Positions 1 to 7,228 of a stretch of DNA of 64,000 nt are shown here, in pieces. Under the pieces are notes generated by a model. That model was not told the origin of the DNA and did not search any database. It saw nothing but the letters and a program-made list of their open reading frames with translations. Each line of letters begins with the position of its first letter. Position 1 is the stretch's first letter. The DNA is from Senimuribacter sp049852125 (lineage in GTDB: Bacteria; Bacillota; Clostridia; Peptostreptococcales; Anaerovoracaceae), in contig NZ_CP187532.1 in the NCBI RefSeq assembly GCF_049852125.1, positions 1,240,001 through 1,304,000 on the forward strand. The letters are read 5' to 3'. The position numbers were made by a program, and so were the translations under genes.

Positions 1-697
1 TGGAGATACAAGAAAATCCAATGCTGTCAGTTACGATGATTCCGGAAAGCCACTTCAAAGAACATAAAGACATTGAAATTTATGATTCGAGAGAAGTTTA
101 GCGATTCAAGGAAGAATGTCTAAAGAAAGACAGTCAGAACCGATATGTTTACAAATACGGAAGATTATTTGTGTTCATGCTGTAAACCGGACTGTGGGAA
201 GGGGAGGCCTGTGCATTAAAAAATCAGATATCAATTTTGAGAATGGCGTAGTGAAAGTAAGCAAGACGGCAATCACCGTAAAAAGGGAGCCGGACAACGA
301 AATTCCATATTAGGATACAGTAATTCAGATGAAACCGAAAACGGAACGAAGCAGACGACTGGTTCCGCTGAACGCAACCGCCAAAAATATGGCAAGGCTG
401 CTCTTTGCGGAGTTTCCTGATAAGGATTTGTCTATCTATACTGCAAATCATCGAATTGTAGCACCTGCAAGTTTGAATAAATATCTGGCAACCATTAATC
501 GAAATGCAGGTATTGAGAATAAAAGCGGGGTGCATAAGCTGAGAGATACTTTTGGTTCGTTACTTTTTGACAAAGGAATGGATTTGCAGCCGGTATCTGA
601 TTTATTAGGACACGCAAACAGCCGAATTATAGAAAAATACTACTTGAAGATTCTGGAGAGAAGAAAAATAGAAGCTATTAATATGATAGAAATATAA
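1..697 (+). pseudogene. Tyrosine recombinase (phage-type integrase), decayed, 5' end outside window
   Basis: The rightmost part (329-697) reads as the catalytic C-terminus of a tyrosine recombinase: an H-K-L-R-D-T-F box, an L-L-G-H-A box and a terminal I-I-E-K-Y-Y nucleophile region, the usual H-x-x-R / G-H / Y set. Upstream, coding sense continues but is broken. In the third frame the sequence reads through an in-frame TAG at 99-101 and a TAA at 183-185, then needs a frameshift near 213-222 to join the frame that carries K-K-S-D-I-N-F. That frame meets another TAG at 311-313 just before the C-terminal part. At least three stops and one frameshift make this a pseudogene. It probably once served the island at 1-3.1 kb. 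Family identity is confident; which element it mobilised is unknown. Confidence 0.85.
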
Positions 698-807
698 ATG
701 AGCTAAAGAGTATCTGCAGCCGGGCAATTAAATCCTGGCGGCATTTTTATATAGGTGAAATCTTCTTAATTAAATTATAGATAAAAAAGGGAAAATCTCG
801 AAAACAA

Positions 808-836
808 TTGTAAGTACAGGAAAATTGTGCTATAAT
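808..836 (+). promoter_or_regulatory. Sigma-A-type promoter
   Basis: TTGTAA at 808-813 and a perfect TATAAT at 831-836 are separated by 17 bp. No coding start follows closely; the next downstream signal is the terminator-like hairpin at 945-970. The promoter therefore seems to drive a short untranslated transcript. Confidence 0.6.
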
Positions 837-842
837 CTTAGT

Positions 843-970
843 AAAATTAAAATTAACTTATACTAAAAATCATAATTATATATCATTAAAAATTAGTAGA
901 ATTTAAGGTGGGAACGCCTGACTAAAAAATAGGGAAATTATAACGCCGAGCTTAACAGCTCGGTCTTTTG
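843..970 (+). ncRNA. Candidate short untranslated RNA or relic leader ending in a terminator
   Basis: The stretch runs from just after a TTGTAA-17-TATAAT promoter to a GC-rich hairpin (CCGAGCT at 946-952 pairing with AGCTCGG at 957-963), followed by CTTTTG. About 125 nt are AT-rich and contain no convincing ORF. A block at about 905-918 (AAGGTGGGAACGCC) resembles the T-box antiterminator consensus AGGGTGGNACCGCG at most positions. However, I see no stem-I specifier loop and no aminoacyl-tRNA or amino-acid gene downstream. It may be a degenerate T-box, an island-encoded small RNA, or chance. This is inference only. Confidence 0.3.
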
Positions 971-1022
971 TTTAAAAAGATTTAAGGAAAATGCTTGCAA
1001 AAGCAAATTTGCTGAACTGAAT

Positions 1023-1075
1023 CGCGACTTAAAAAAGAAAGCAGGTCGCGTGCAGAGGGCATGGCGAAAGCCATG
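1023..1075 (+). other. Two adjacent short hairpins
   Basis: CGCGAC (1023-1028) pairs with GTCGCG (1045-1050). Directly after it, CATGGC (1060-1065) pairs with GCCATG (1070-1075) across a GAAA tetraloop. They lie between the 945-970 terminator and the Shine-Dalgarno at 1174, with no obvious gene. They may be part of the 5' leader of the following gene. Confidence 0.35.
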
Positions 1076-1187
1076 TAAAGATTTGATTTTATGATTTTCA
1101 AATGGGCAACAAAATAATAAATTTTGCAGAAAATAGTTATATTTTGTACTAATTGAAAATGATTTTCAGATTCAGGAGGTGGTTTTC

Positions 1188-1325
1188 ATGAAAAAAATAA
1201 ACCCTTTCAATTTAACATTTGCCATTTTGAAAATCAAATCTATTTTTAACTTAAATAGAAAGGCATGCTGCATCAATTCGAAGCGGCTTTTGCCGAATAC
1301 AAATCCTCTAAACCCAATCTTCTGA
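1188..1325 (+). CDS. Small ORF (45 aa) with strong ribosome-binding site, overlapping the next gene
   Basis: An ATG at 1188 follows a strong AGGAGGTGG (1174-1182) at good spacing and opens a 45-codon frame (starting M-K-K-I-N-P-F-N). It runs past the ATG at 1265 and stops at 1323-1325 in a different frame. I do not recognise the product. It is either a leader peptide whose translation couples to the 148-aa gene, or the original 5' end of that gene, now separated by a frameshift between about 1259 and 1325. The strong Shine-Dalgarno belongs to this start, whereas the 1265 start has only a weak GAAAGG. Confidence that it is translated is moderate; its function is unknown. Confidence 0.35.
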   Translation: MKKINPFNLTFAILKIKSIFNLNRKACCINSKRLLPNTNPLNPIF

Positions 1326-1711
1326 AATGGCGGGAGACGGTAGTTCATCGAATGAATAAAACAATAGGATACATTCCGAATCGAAACGGAATCATGATTG
1401 AGCAATCTGGCAAAATCCTTTTGCAAGAGCTAATCGGTTTTTCACCAATTGCAGCAGCTGATTTCTTCAACATGAAGAAATCGCATCCGAACAGGTATGG
1501 CTTCTGGAATACTGTGCTCATCAATGCATATGTTTCGAAAAATGAAGAAATCGAAGCTATGATGTTCCTTGCTGGATATCCATTGGATTGCGGTGCAAAC
1601 AGGGAACATGCGAAAGCAAGGGCTTTTTTGGAAGTTGTGTTCCAAATGGAAGAAAAAGATATTGGTATAATAAGAGAGTTGGCCTATGACATAGGAATTC
1701 CAATTAGTTAA
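1265..1711 (+). CDS. Hypothetical protein, 148 aa
   Basis: I do not recognise this family. The protein is soluble, mixed charge, with no signal peptide, membrane segment or cysteine motif. The C-terminal half (from about residue 80) looks alpha-helical, with N-R-E-H-A-K-A-R-A-F-L and M-E-E-K-D-I-G-I-I-R-E-L-A. The start is uncertain: ATG 1265 has only a weak GAAAGG upstream and the frame overlaps the 45-aa ORF at 1188, so the natural N-terminus could lie upstream through a frameshift. A terminator follows directly (1719-1758). It sits between the integrase remnant and the Rep-like gene, so it is probably an accessory gene of the decayed island. Confidence 0.5.
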   Translation: MLHQFEAAFAEYKSSKPNLLKWRETVVHRMNKTIGYIPNRNGIMIEQSGKILLQELIGFSPIAAADFFNMKKSHPNRYGFWNTVLINAYVSKNEEIEAMMFLAGYPLDCGANREHAKARAFLEVVFQMEEKDIGIIRELAYDIGIPIS

Positions 1712-1718
1712 CCCTAAC

Positions 1719-1758
1719 ACCATCAAGGAGAGTCAAATCTTCTTGGTGGTTTTTTCTT
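1719..1758 (+). terminator. Rho-independent terminator
   Basis: ACCATCAAGG (1719-1728) pairs with TCTTGGTGGT (1741-1750), followed by a run of T. It lies immediately after the 148-aa gene. Confidence 0.75.
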
Positions 1759-1948
1759 TGATTAAAATAAAATGTCACGGATTGCAATTAGATAATTAAA
1801 ACCTAAATTTATTATTTTATCAAATTGTAAATTAAAAATCAATACATATTAATTATTTCTTGAATATATTTTTTTAGGACTAAAAAAAGTATGATATAAG
1901 TACGCTAAGGCCTGGCGCAAAAAAACTAAGAATCGAAAGGAGAAAAAA

Positions 1949-2806
1949 ATGAATATCTCAAAATTGCAAATTGATCCTCAATGCCTAGGTGAAAGGATGT
2001 TTCATATGCATCTGTTTTTTTACTCTGGTTCACCAGTTCGATTTTCGACTTTAAAAAAACGATTTCCCTTAGCTCATATCGAAAAAGCGTATGGATCGCT
2101 ACAGGAAAATAGATACTATATATGCAAAGAGGGGAAGTGGACTGACACAAGGAAAGCAGAGACATCAGTAGAAGGCAGCTTTGAAGAAGCCGGGCATATT
2201 CCTTCAGAAAAAGAAGAACGCTTTCCTGCGATGTCAGTTTTACTGGATAAGGTAGACGAAGGGGCTGCAATTCGAAATATCATTGAAGAACTGCCGAGTC
2301 TCGCCTTAAAAGTAAAAGACATTGAAGCGCTCCAAGATAAATATTATGGCGAACAATTTTTAGGAAGAAAAAGGAATATATATGTGACCTACATATGGGG
2401 TGTAAATGAGGCAGACAAATTATATTCCATCTATAAGGAGCATGGATTCTTGAATGTGTGCCGTGTAACAAATTATCGGGAGAAAAAGGGAATCTCCTTT
2501 GACACCTACAGAGGTCACTCGGTTTTGGTATTTGATAATTTTCGAGGACAAATACCGCTGCAGGAAATGCTGACCTACTTGGACTGCTATCCGCTTACTT
2601 TACCGGCAAGATATGACGATAGAATTGCCTGCTATATGGATGTGTACATTGTTTCTGACCTATCGCCTGATAAACAGTATTCGGGAATTTCTTCAAAAAA
2701 AGTACGTGGAAGATTTTTGAAAAAACTGGATAGGATAGTCGAGTATAAAGAAGACGGTACAATTAATGAACTTGTGTTGAGAGAAAGAGAGGTTAAAAAT
2801 GAATAG
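1949..2806 (+). CDS. Rep protein of CRESS/HUH rolling-circle type, helicase residues lost
   Basis: The 285-residue protein has the two-domain plan of the Rep proteins of CRESS-DNA viruses and related Firmicutes/phytoplasma plasmids: an N-terminal HUH nicking domain and a C-terminal superfamily-3 helicase. Motif II is H19-M-H21. The nicking motif is Y57-I-C-K60. The linker K-A-E-T-S-V-E-G-S-F-E-E is typical of the family. Motif I, normally upstream, is absent, so the protein starts short. In the helicase, the Walker A region is G151-V-N-E-A-D156-K157-L158 instead of GxxxxGK[ST]; Walker B is D196-N197 instead of D-E; motif C is S236-D237 instead of S-N. ATP hydrolysis is therefore unlikely. The start at 1949 has a good AAAGGAG. 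It overlaps the next gene by 8 bp. It is most likely a chromosomally integrated, decaying or repurposed Rep. Confidence 0.75.
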   Translation: MNISKLQIDPQCLGERMFHMHLFFYSGSPVRFSTLKKRFPLAHIEKAYGSLQENRYYICKEGKWTDTRKAETSVEGSFEEAGHIPSEKEERFPAMSVLLDKVDEGAAIRNIIEELPSLALKVKDIEALQDKYYGEQFLGRKRNIYVTYIWGVNEADKLYSIYKEHGFLNVCRVTNYREKKGISFDTYRGHSVLVFDNFRGQIPLQEMLTYLDCYPLTLPARYDDRIACYMDVYIVSDLSPDKQYSGISSKKVRGRFLKKLDRIVEYKEDGTINELVLREREVKNE

Positions 2807-3056
2807 CAGGGGACGTGAACGTTTACGTAGCGAAAGTGAATTTCGCTATTACTTAGCAAGATTTGAGAATGGTATTCAGCAAATCTTAAAAAACAAGTCA
2901 AAGCGATTAATGGCAATCGCTTATGCAGCGATAGTAGTAGTTATTCTGGTTGTATATAATCTTTACCGGATAAATAATCCCTATGCAGCTGGTACATGGC
3001 AAAACAGAACACATTTTTCGTATAAAATTATAACCGAGAAATCTTCTTGTAACTAG
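2799..3056 (+). CDS. Small single-pass membrane protein, 85 aa
   Basis: The frame starts inside the last codons of the Rep-like gene (8-bp overlap), which points to translational coupling and one transcript. Residues 1-36 are basic and hydrophilic. Residues 37-56 (L-M-A-I-A-Y-A-A-I-V-V-V-I-L-V-V-Y) form one membrane helix, followed by a short polar tail. I do not recognise the family. Its location beside a CRESS-type Rep and before a terminator suggests a gene of the same mobile element. The tail beyond about residue 70 has no recognisable features. Confidence 0.5.
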   Translation: MNSRGRERLRSESEFRYYLARFENGIQQILKNKSKRLMAIAYAAIVVVILVVYNLYRINNPYAAGTWQNRTHFSYKIITEKSSCN

Positions 3057-3061
3057 GGAAT

Positions 3062-3111
3062 ATCCTCCAGTTTAAGACGCGATCAGCAGACTTATCTGGG
3101 GGATTTTTTTA
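3062..3111 (+). terminator. Rho-independent terminator after the Rep operon
   Basis: ATCCTCCAG (3062-3070) pairs with CTGGGGGAT (3096-3104) through a 25-nt loop, followed by seven T. It closes the Rep and membrane-protein unit and probably marks the right side of the decayed island. Confidence 0.7.
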
Positions 3112-3322
3112 CTTGAAAGTATTGGAATTTCAATGGATTCGTGGCATACCCCACAAAAACAGTAGAGGGCATATACGTGAACAGTACAGCAAAGGCTAAA
3201 AAATGTAAACACTTTACTGAGAAAGCGATTTGTGATTGTTCCTCCTTTTTTCGTGGGCGGCCTGCTTCGCTTGGCAGCGTCACCTGGCGTCTCCGCCTTC
3301 GCTGCTGTCTCCTCATCGATTC

Positions 3323-3450
3323 ATTGACAAAAGTGACAGATTTTTTATTTTTTGTCCATTTTGTCAGTAAAACCGTTGAAAACAGTAGGAAAGTCGGCAA
3401 AACACTGACAAAACTGATAGAATTCCGGAAATTTGTCAATTTTGTCAGTG
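3323..3450. repeat. Two related hairpins built on TGACAAAA/TTTTGTCA arms
   Basis: Hairpin A (about 3323-3368) and hairpin B (about 3403-3450) share the same arm sequence. Both right arms contain TTTGTC-N-ATTTTGTCAGT; both left arms contain TGACAAAA. In B, CACTGACAAAA (3403-3413) pairs perfectly with TTTTGTCAGTG (3440-3450), and the remaining arm pairs imperfectly around a CCGG centre. The region 3112-3506 has no credible gene; the frames on both strands are low-complexity readings of these repeats. It could be a degenerate palindromic mobile repeat or regulatory sites near the 3' end of the PucR-type gene. Confidence 0.55.
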
Positions 3451-3506
3451 CCGGAGAGAGGAATGCCGCACCGGCGGGGAGATGCAGCACCGGCCCCTGG
3501 CGAAAC

Positions 3507-4658
3507 TTAGATATATGGTCGAATCTTAAAGAAAAATGACAGGTCTGCGATGGTGCGGGAATCCGACAAATCAAAACCGGTTAGCTCCTCTATTTTTTTG
3601 ATTCTGTAAAGTAGTGTATTTCTGTGAAGGAACAGCCTCTTGGCAGCTTCTGCTTTGGATCCTAGTGAAGCTGTCAGGACAGAAAGAGTTTCTAACAGAT
3701 TTGAGTTATGATGGCGGTCATAGTCTTCCAGCTGTGTGAAGGTTTCGTGCAGGCAGCTGCGAAGCTTTTCGTTGCCTTTGAAGTCTAATAGAGCCTGCTC
3801 CAGTGTGAATTCGCTGATGAAGAAAGGAATTTTATCAGGATTTTCGATGGCTCCAATCTTTAATGCGTCCAGAGCATCCTGAAAGGCTTGATGCAGTGAG
3901 GTATACTCTGTAATCTTTTTTGAAATTCCTGCTCGTGCAAGAATATTATAGTGTTGGCTTATGCTGCGGCACGCAGTCTGGCAAAGGTTTTCCAGTAGCG
4001 GTTTTGGTAAGGCATCCGGCAGCAGAAAGATGAAGTGGTCGTTGTTTGACAGCAGAATATGTGATGGAACCATGGAATCTACAATACTTTCCAGTGTTTT
4101 CATGATTTCTTCCTGACGTGAAAACTCTTTGGAGTTAAAGAGAACCAGACGCAGAGGAAGCTTTGGCCACTGCATGGCCTCCGCACGCATGCGAGCCTCC
4201 TGTTCGGACTGAATACTTCCGGAAATCAAGTCGATATAGAAATAATTGCTCTGAAGCTGAAGTGTCTGATCGTTGTAAATCATCTGCATCAGAGGTACAA
4301 CCAGCGAGGATGCAGGCATATCGTCGGGCACCAGAATCAGAGGGATATTCAGCTGATTGGCTGTGTCAATTATATCTTGTGACAGGGTGCCTATAAAACG
4401 GGTTTTAATCGCAATCCCGGCACTGCCAGTATGGTGAAGATCAATCAGAAGCTGTTTCAGCGCGGCGGGATTTTGAGAAGTACAGAGTGAATAACCAGTG
4501 GTAATCATCAAAAGATTTGGACGCAGCCAGGGCTGAATGTCCGGGACTTCCATGCTGTCTGTATAGAGAATGATGTGATTTAGTCCACCTCTTCCGGCGC
4601 GAAGCTGACATTCCTGATAAGCACTGAGATTCAGTGCGTCTTGTACGGTTACTGCCAT
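3507..4658 (-). CDS. PucR/CdaR-family transcriptional regulator
   Basis: The 383-residue protein has the PucR plan. An N-terminal PucR sensory domain (about residues 8-125) is followed by a central GGDEF-like/CdaR region. The C-terminal PucR-type helix-turn-helix (about 330-375) contains S-K-A-E-A-A-K-R-L-F-L-H-R-N-T-L-L-Y-R-I-K-K-I-E-E. In this family the C-terminal motif binds DNA and the protein commonly activates purine, sugar-acid or amino-acid catabolic genes in response to substrate. The ATG at 4658 follows AAAGGAGG closely. It is divergent from the DUF1177/YfcC/M20 operon across a 185-bp intergenic region, so it is the probable local activator of that operon (inference). The ligand is unknown. 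Confidence 0.88.
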   Translation of the reverse strand: MAVTVQDALNLSAYQECQLRAGRGGLNHIILYTDSMEVPDIQPWLRPNLLMITTGYSLCTSQNPAALKQLLIDLHHTGSAGIAIKTRFIGTLSQDIIDTANQLNIPLILVPDDMPASSLVVPLMQMIYNDQTLQLQSNYFYIDLISGSIQSEQEARMRAEAMQWPKLPLRLVLFNSKEFSRQEEIMKTLESIVDSMVPSHILLSNNDHFIFLLPDALPKPLLENLCQTACRSISQHYNILARAGISKKITEYTSLHQAFQDALDALKIGAIENPDKIPFFISEFTLEQALLDFKGNEKLRSCLHETFTQLEDYDRHHNSNLLETLSVLTASLGSKAEAAKRLFLHRNTLLYRIKKIEELTGFDLSDSRTIADLSFFFKIRPYI

Positions 4659-4739
4659 ATAGAACCTCCTTTGCTATAAATATTTTAACATTTTATACGA
4701 TAGAATGGAATATATTTTGATAAATTTTACAGATTTATT

Positions 4740-4752
4740 GTGCAAAAAGCAC
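4740..4752. promoter_or_regulatory. Inverted repeat in the divergent promoter region
   Basis: GTGC-AAAAA-GCAC lies about 12 bp upstream of a TATAAT (4764-4769) on the plus strand. Its position near the -35 region of the catabolic operon makes it a candidate operator for the divergent PucR-type regulator. No consensus site is known to me for this protein. Confidence 0.35.
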
Positions 4753-4843
4753 GAAAAATGTCGATATAATTCGGATGTTATGAATGTAGACTAAAATTGT
4801 GAGATTCTTTAAAATTGTAAGCAGAAAAACAAAGGAGGGAAAA

Positions 4844-5788
4844 ATGCTATTAAAACAAGTCATTGAGTTATTTGATTTGCTGGATTCGCCGAAAGCCAGC
4901 GGACAGGCAGTAAAGGATTATCTGCTGTCTGTCAATTCTGCAGCTGATGTGGATGTGTACCCGCTGAAAGGACCAAAGGGATATACGGATATGATCCGCA
5001 TTAAAATTGCAGGTACCCGTGGAAAAAGTAAAGGCATGAATGCACCGACCATCGGCCTTTTAGGAAGACTGGGAGGGCTAGGTGCCCGTCCGGAAGTAAC
5101 TGGTTTTGTTTCTGATGGCGACGGAGCCCTGGCAGCATTGGCAGCTGCAGCTAAACTGCTGGACATGCAGGCAAAGGGCGATTATCTGGAGGGAGACGTA
5201 GTGGTTTCTACCCATATTTGTCCGGATGCGCCAACCAGACCTCATGAGCCGGTACCTTTTATGGATTCTCCGGTGGAAACAGCACAAGTAAACCGTGAAG
5301 ATGTCTCTGCTGATTTAGACGCCATTTTATCAGTTGATACCACAAAAGGAAACCGTATCATCTGTCATCGCGGAATTGCAATCTCCAATACCGTAAAAGA
5401 GGGATATATTCTGCGGTGCAGTGAAGATCTGCTGGATGTAATGGAACGTGTAACAGGAGAGCTGCCGAAAGTATTTTCTCTGAGTACGCTGGACATTACA
5501 CCTTACGGCAATGATCTGTATCATCTTAACAGTATTTTGCAGCCAAGCACTGCAACCGGTGCACCGACAGTAGGTGTAGCAATTGTGACAGAAAGTACGG
5601 TTGCCGGCTGTGCAACTGGTGCAACGCAGTTTGCAGATGTAGAAACTGCTGCAAGATTTTTGGTGGAAACTGCCAAAGATTTTGGAAAAGGTGTATGCTG
5701 TTTCTACGATGAGGCAGAATATGCAGAAGCTGTACGTCGTTACGGAAGTCTTGCGCATTTGCAGACTTTAGGTGTAATAAAAGAATAA
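4844..5788 (+). CDS. DUF1177 family protein
   Basis: The 314-residue protein matches my memory of the DUF1177 family. Conserved-looking blocks include P-T-I-G-L-L-G-R-L-G-G-L-G-A-R-P-E-V, F-V-S-D-G-D-G-A-L-A-A-L-A-A and S-T-H-I-C-P-D-A-P-T-R-P-H-E-P-V-P-F-M. Histidine- and aspartate-rich loops suggest a metal-dependent or hydrolase-like fold, but no biochemical function is established. It has no signal peptide or membrane helix. The ATG at 4844 is chosen over an upstream in-frame start because it follows AAAGGAGGG at ideal spacing. It is the first gene of a unit with a YfcC carrier (15 bp downstream) and an M20 amidohydrolase, and probably handles the substrate or product imported by that carrier. 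Confidence 0.75.
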   Translation: MLLKQVIELFDLLDSPKASGQAVKDYLLSVNSAADVDVYPLKGPKGYTDMIRIKIAGTRGKSKGMNAPTIGLLGRLGGLGARPEVTGFVSDGDGALAALAAAAKLLDMQAKGDYLEGDVVVSTHICPDAPTRPHEPVPFMDSPVETAQVNREDVSADLDAILSVDTTKGNRIICHRGIAISNTVKEGYILRCSEDLLDVMERVTGELPKVFSLSTLDITPYGNDLYHLNSILQPSTATGAPTVGVAIVTESTVAGCATGATQFADVETAARFLVETAKDFGKGVCCFYDEAEYAEAVRRYGSLAHLQTLGVIKE

Positions 5789-5803
5789 GAGGAGGAGCCG
5801 ATT

Positions 5804-7198
5804 ATGAAAGAAAAGAAAAAGTTCAAGATTCCCCATACCTATGTCATCTTAGGTATCATTATTATTTTAATGGCAGTTCTCACTTGGATTGTGCCAGCAG
5901 GGGAATTTGATCGTGTAGTAGATGAAGCTTCCGGAAGAACGCTGGTTGTACCGGGCTCTTATCACCAAGTAGAAGCAAATCCTGTAGGACTGTTTAGATT
6001 GCTTACTCTTGTACAGGAAGCAATGATAGACTCAGCTGGAATCATCTTCTTTATCTTCTTTGCGTATGCATTTGTATACATGCAGATAAAGTGTGGCTCA
6101 TTTGATGCAGCGGTAGGCGCAATGCTGCGAAAACTCCATGGTCACAAGGCCTTTATCATTCCACTGTTCATGCTGGTCTTTGCAATTTGTGGATCTACTT
6201 TCGGAATGACTGAAGAAACCTTTGGATTTATTCCGGTATTTATGGGGATTGCTGTAGCACTGCGCTACGATGCTTTAGTCGGCGGTGCACTGGTGTATGT
6301 GGGTGTTATCACCGGTTTTGCAGCGGCAACGGTCAACCCGTTCACCATTGGCGTTGCGCATAATATCGCAGAACTGCCGATGTTCTCCGGCCTCGGCTTC
6401 AGATGTATTGTCTTTGCTGTATTTATCTGTGTATCCATTCTGTATGTAATGCGGTATGCCAAGAAAGTGCAGAAGGAGCCAAGACTCAGCATCGTAAAAG
6501 ATATCGAGCTGAGCGCGGAAGGATTATCTGAAGAAGAACTGATGCAGACGGAATTTACTACAAGACACAAAATCAGTATGCTTCTGTTCCTTGTTACAGT
6601 AATTCTGATTATGTACGGTGCAGTAAAATTAGGCTGGTATATCAACGAAATTGCAGGTCTGTTCCTAGGTATGATGATTTTAGTAGGTCTGATTCAGAGA
6701 ATGAACTTTAGTCAGATTGCCGAAACCTTTATCGAAGCATGTAGAGATATCATGTTCGGTGCGCTGGTATGCGGTGTGGCAAAAGTGATTCTGTTAGTTA
6801 TGCAGGACGGCATGATTATCGATACTTTCACAAATGCAATCGTTGGAATTGCAGACACTAAATCTAAGTACCTGTCTGCATTTATGATGCTGATTACACA
6901 GAACCTGCTGAACTTCTTCATTCCTTCCGGAAGCGGACAGGCTGTAACCAGCATGCCGATCATGGTTCCGATTGCAGATATGGTAGAACTTCCGAGACAG
7001 GTTGCAGTACTTGCTTATCAGTTCGGAGACGGATTCTCCAACATGATCTGGCCTACTTCTGTAGCAACCTGGTGCGGTATGATGAAACTTCCTATGGACA
7101 AATGGTACAAGTTCGTGCTGCCATTGGCGGGAATTCTCTTTGCACTGGAAACGGTATTTATCATGATTGCAACTGCAATCAACTACGGTCCGTTCTAA
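5804..7198 (+). CDS. YfcC-family membrane carrier (C4-dicarboxylate anaerobic carrier-like)
   Basis: The 464-residue integral membrane protein has about 12 hydrophobic helices. A cytoplasmic loop near residues 218-250 is charged (K-D-I-E-L-S-A-E-G-L-S-E-E-E-L). The N-terminal I-P-H-T-Y-V-I-L-G and the first-helix W-I-V-P-A-G-E-F are hallmarks of the YfcC/C4-dicarboxylate anaerobic carrier-like family (ion transporter superfamily). So is the late N-F-F-I-P-S-G-S-G-Q-A block. Members carry amino acids, peptides or dicarboxylates, and substrate assignment from sequence is unreliable. It sits between DUF1177 and an M20 amidohydrolase, so I infer import of an N-acylated amino acid or small peptide, which the M20 enzyme then hydrolyses. 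An AGAGGAGG Shine-Dalgarno precedes the start. Confidence 0.85.
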   Translation: MKEKKKFKIPHTYVILGIIIILMAVLTWIVPAGEFDRVVDEASGRTLVVPGSYHQVEANPVGLFRLLTLVQEAMIDSAGIIFFIFFAYAFVYMQIKCGSFDAAVGAMLRKLHGHKAFIIPLFMLVFAICGSTFGMTEETFGFIPVFMGIAVALRYDALVGGALVYVGVITGFAAATVNPFTIGVAHNIAELPMFSGLGFRCIVFAVFICVSILYVMRYAKKVQKEPRLSIVKDIELSAEGLSEEELMQTEFTTRHKISMLLFLVTVILIMYGAVKLGWYINEIAGLFLGMMILVGLIQRMNFSQIAETFIEACRDIMFGALVCGVAKVILLVMQDGMIIDTFTNAIVGIADTKSKYLSAFMMLITQNLLNFFIPSGSGQAVTSMPIMVPIADMVELPRQVAVLAYQFGDGFSNMIWPTSVATWCGMMKLPMDKWYKFVLPLAGILFALETVFIMIATAINYGPF

Positions 7199-7228
7199 AA
7201 TGGCAGACGGAATAACAGGAGAAGAATT

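Noticed and set aside
843..970. A true T-box riboswitch
   Set aside because: Only the antiterminator-like block is similar; no specifier stem and no tRNA-related gene follows, so it is kept only as a candidate RNA.
3092..3574. Long open frames on both strands of the TTTTGTCA repeat region
   Set aside because: They are composed of repeat and low-complexity sequence, lack start sites and overlap the PucR-type gene end.
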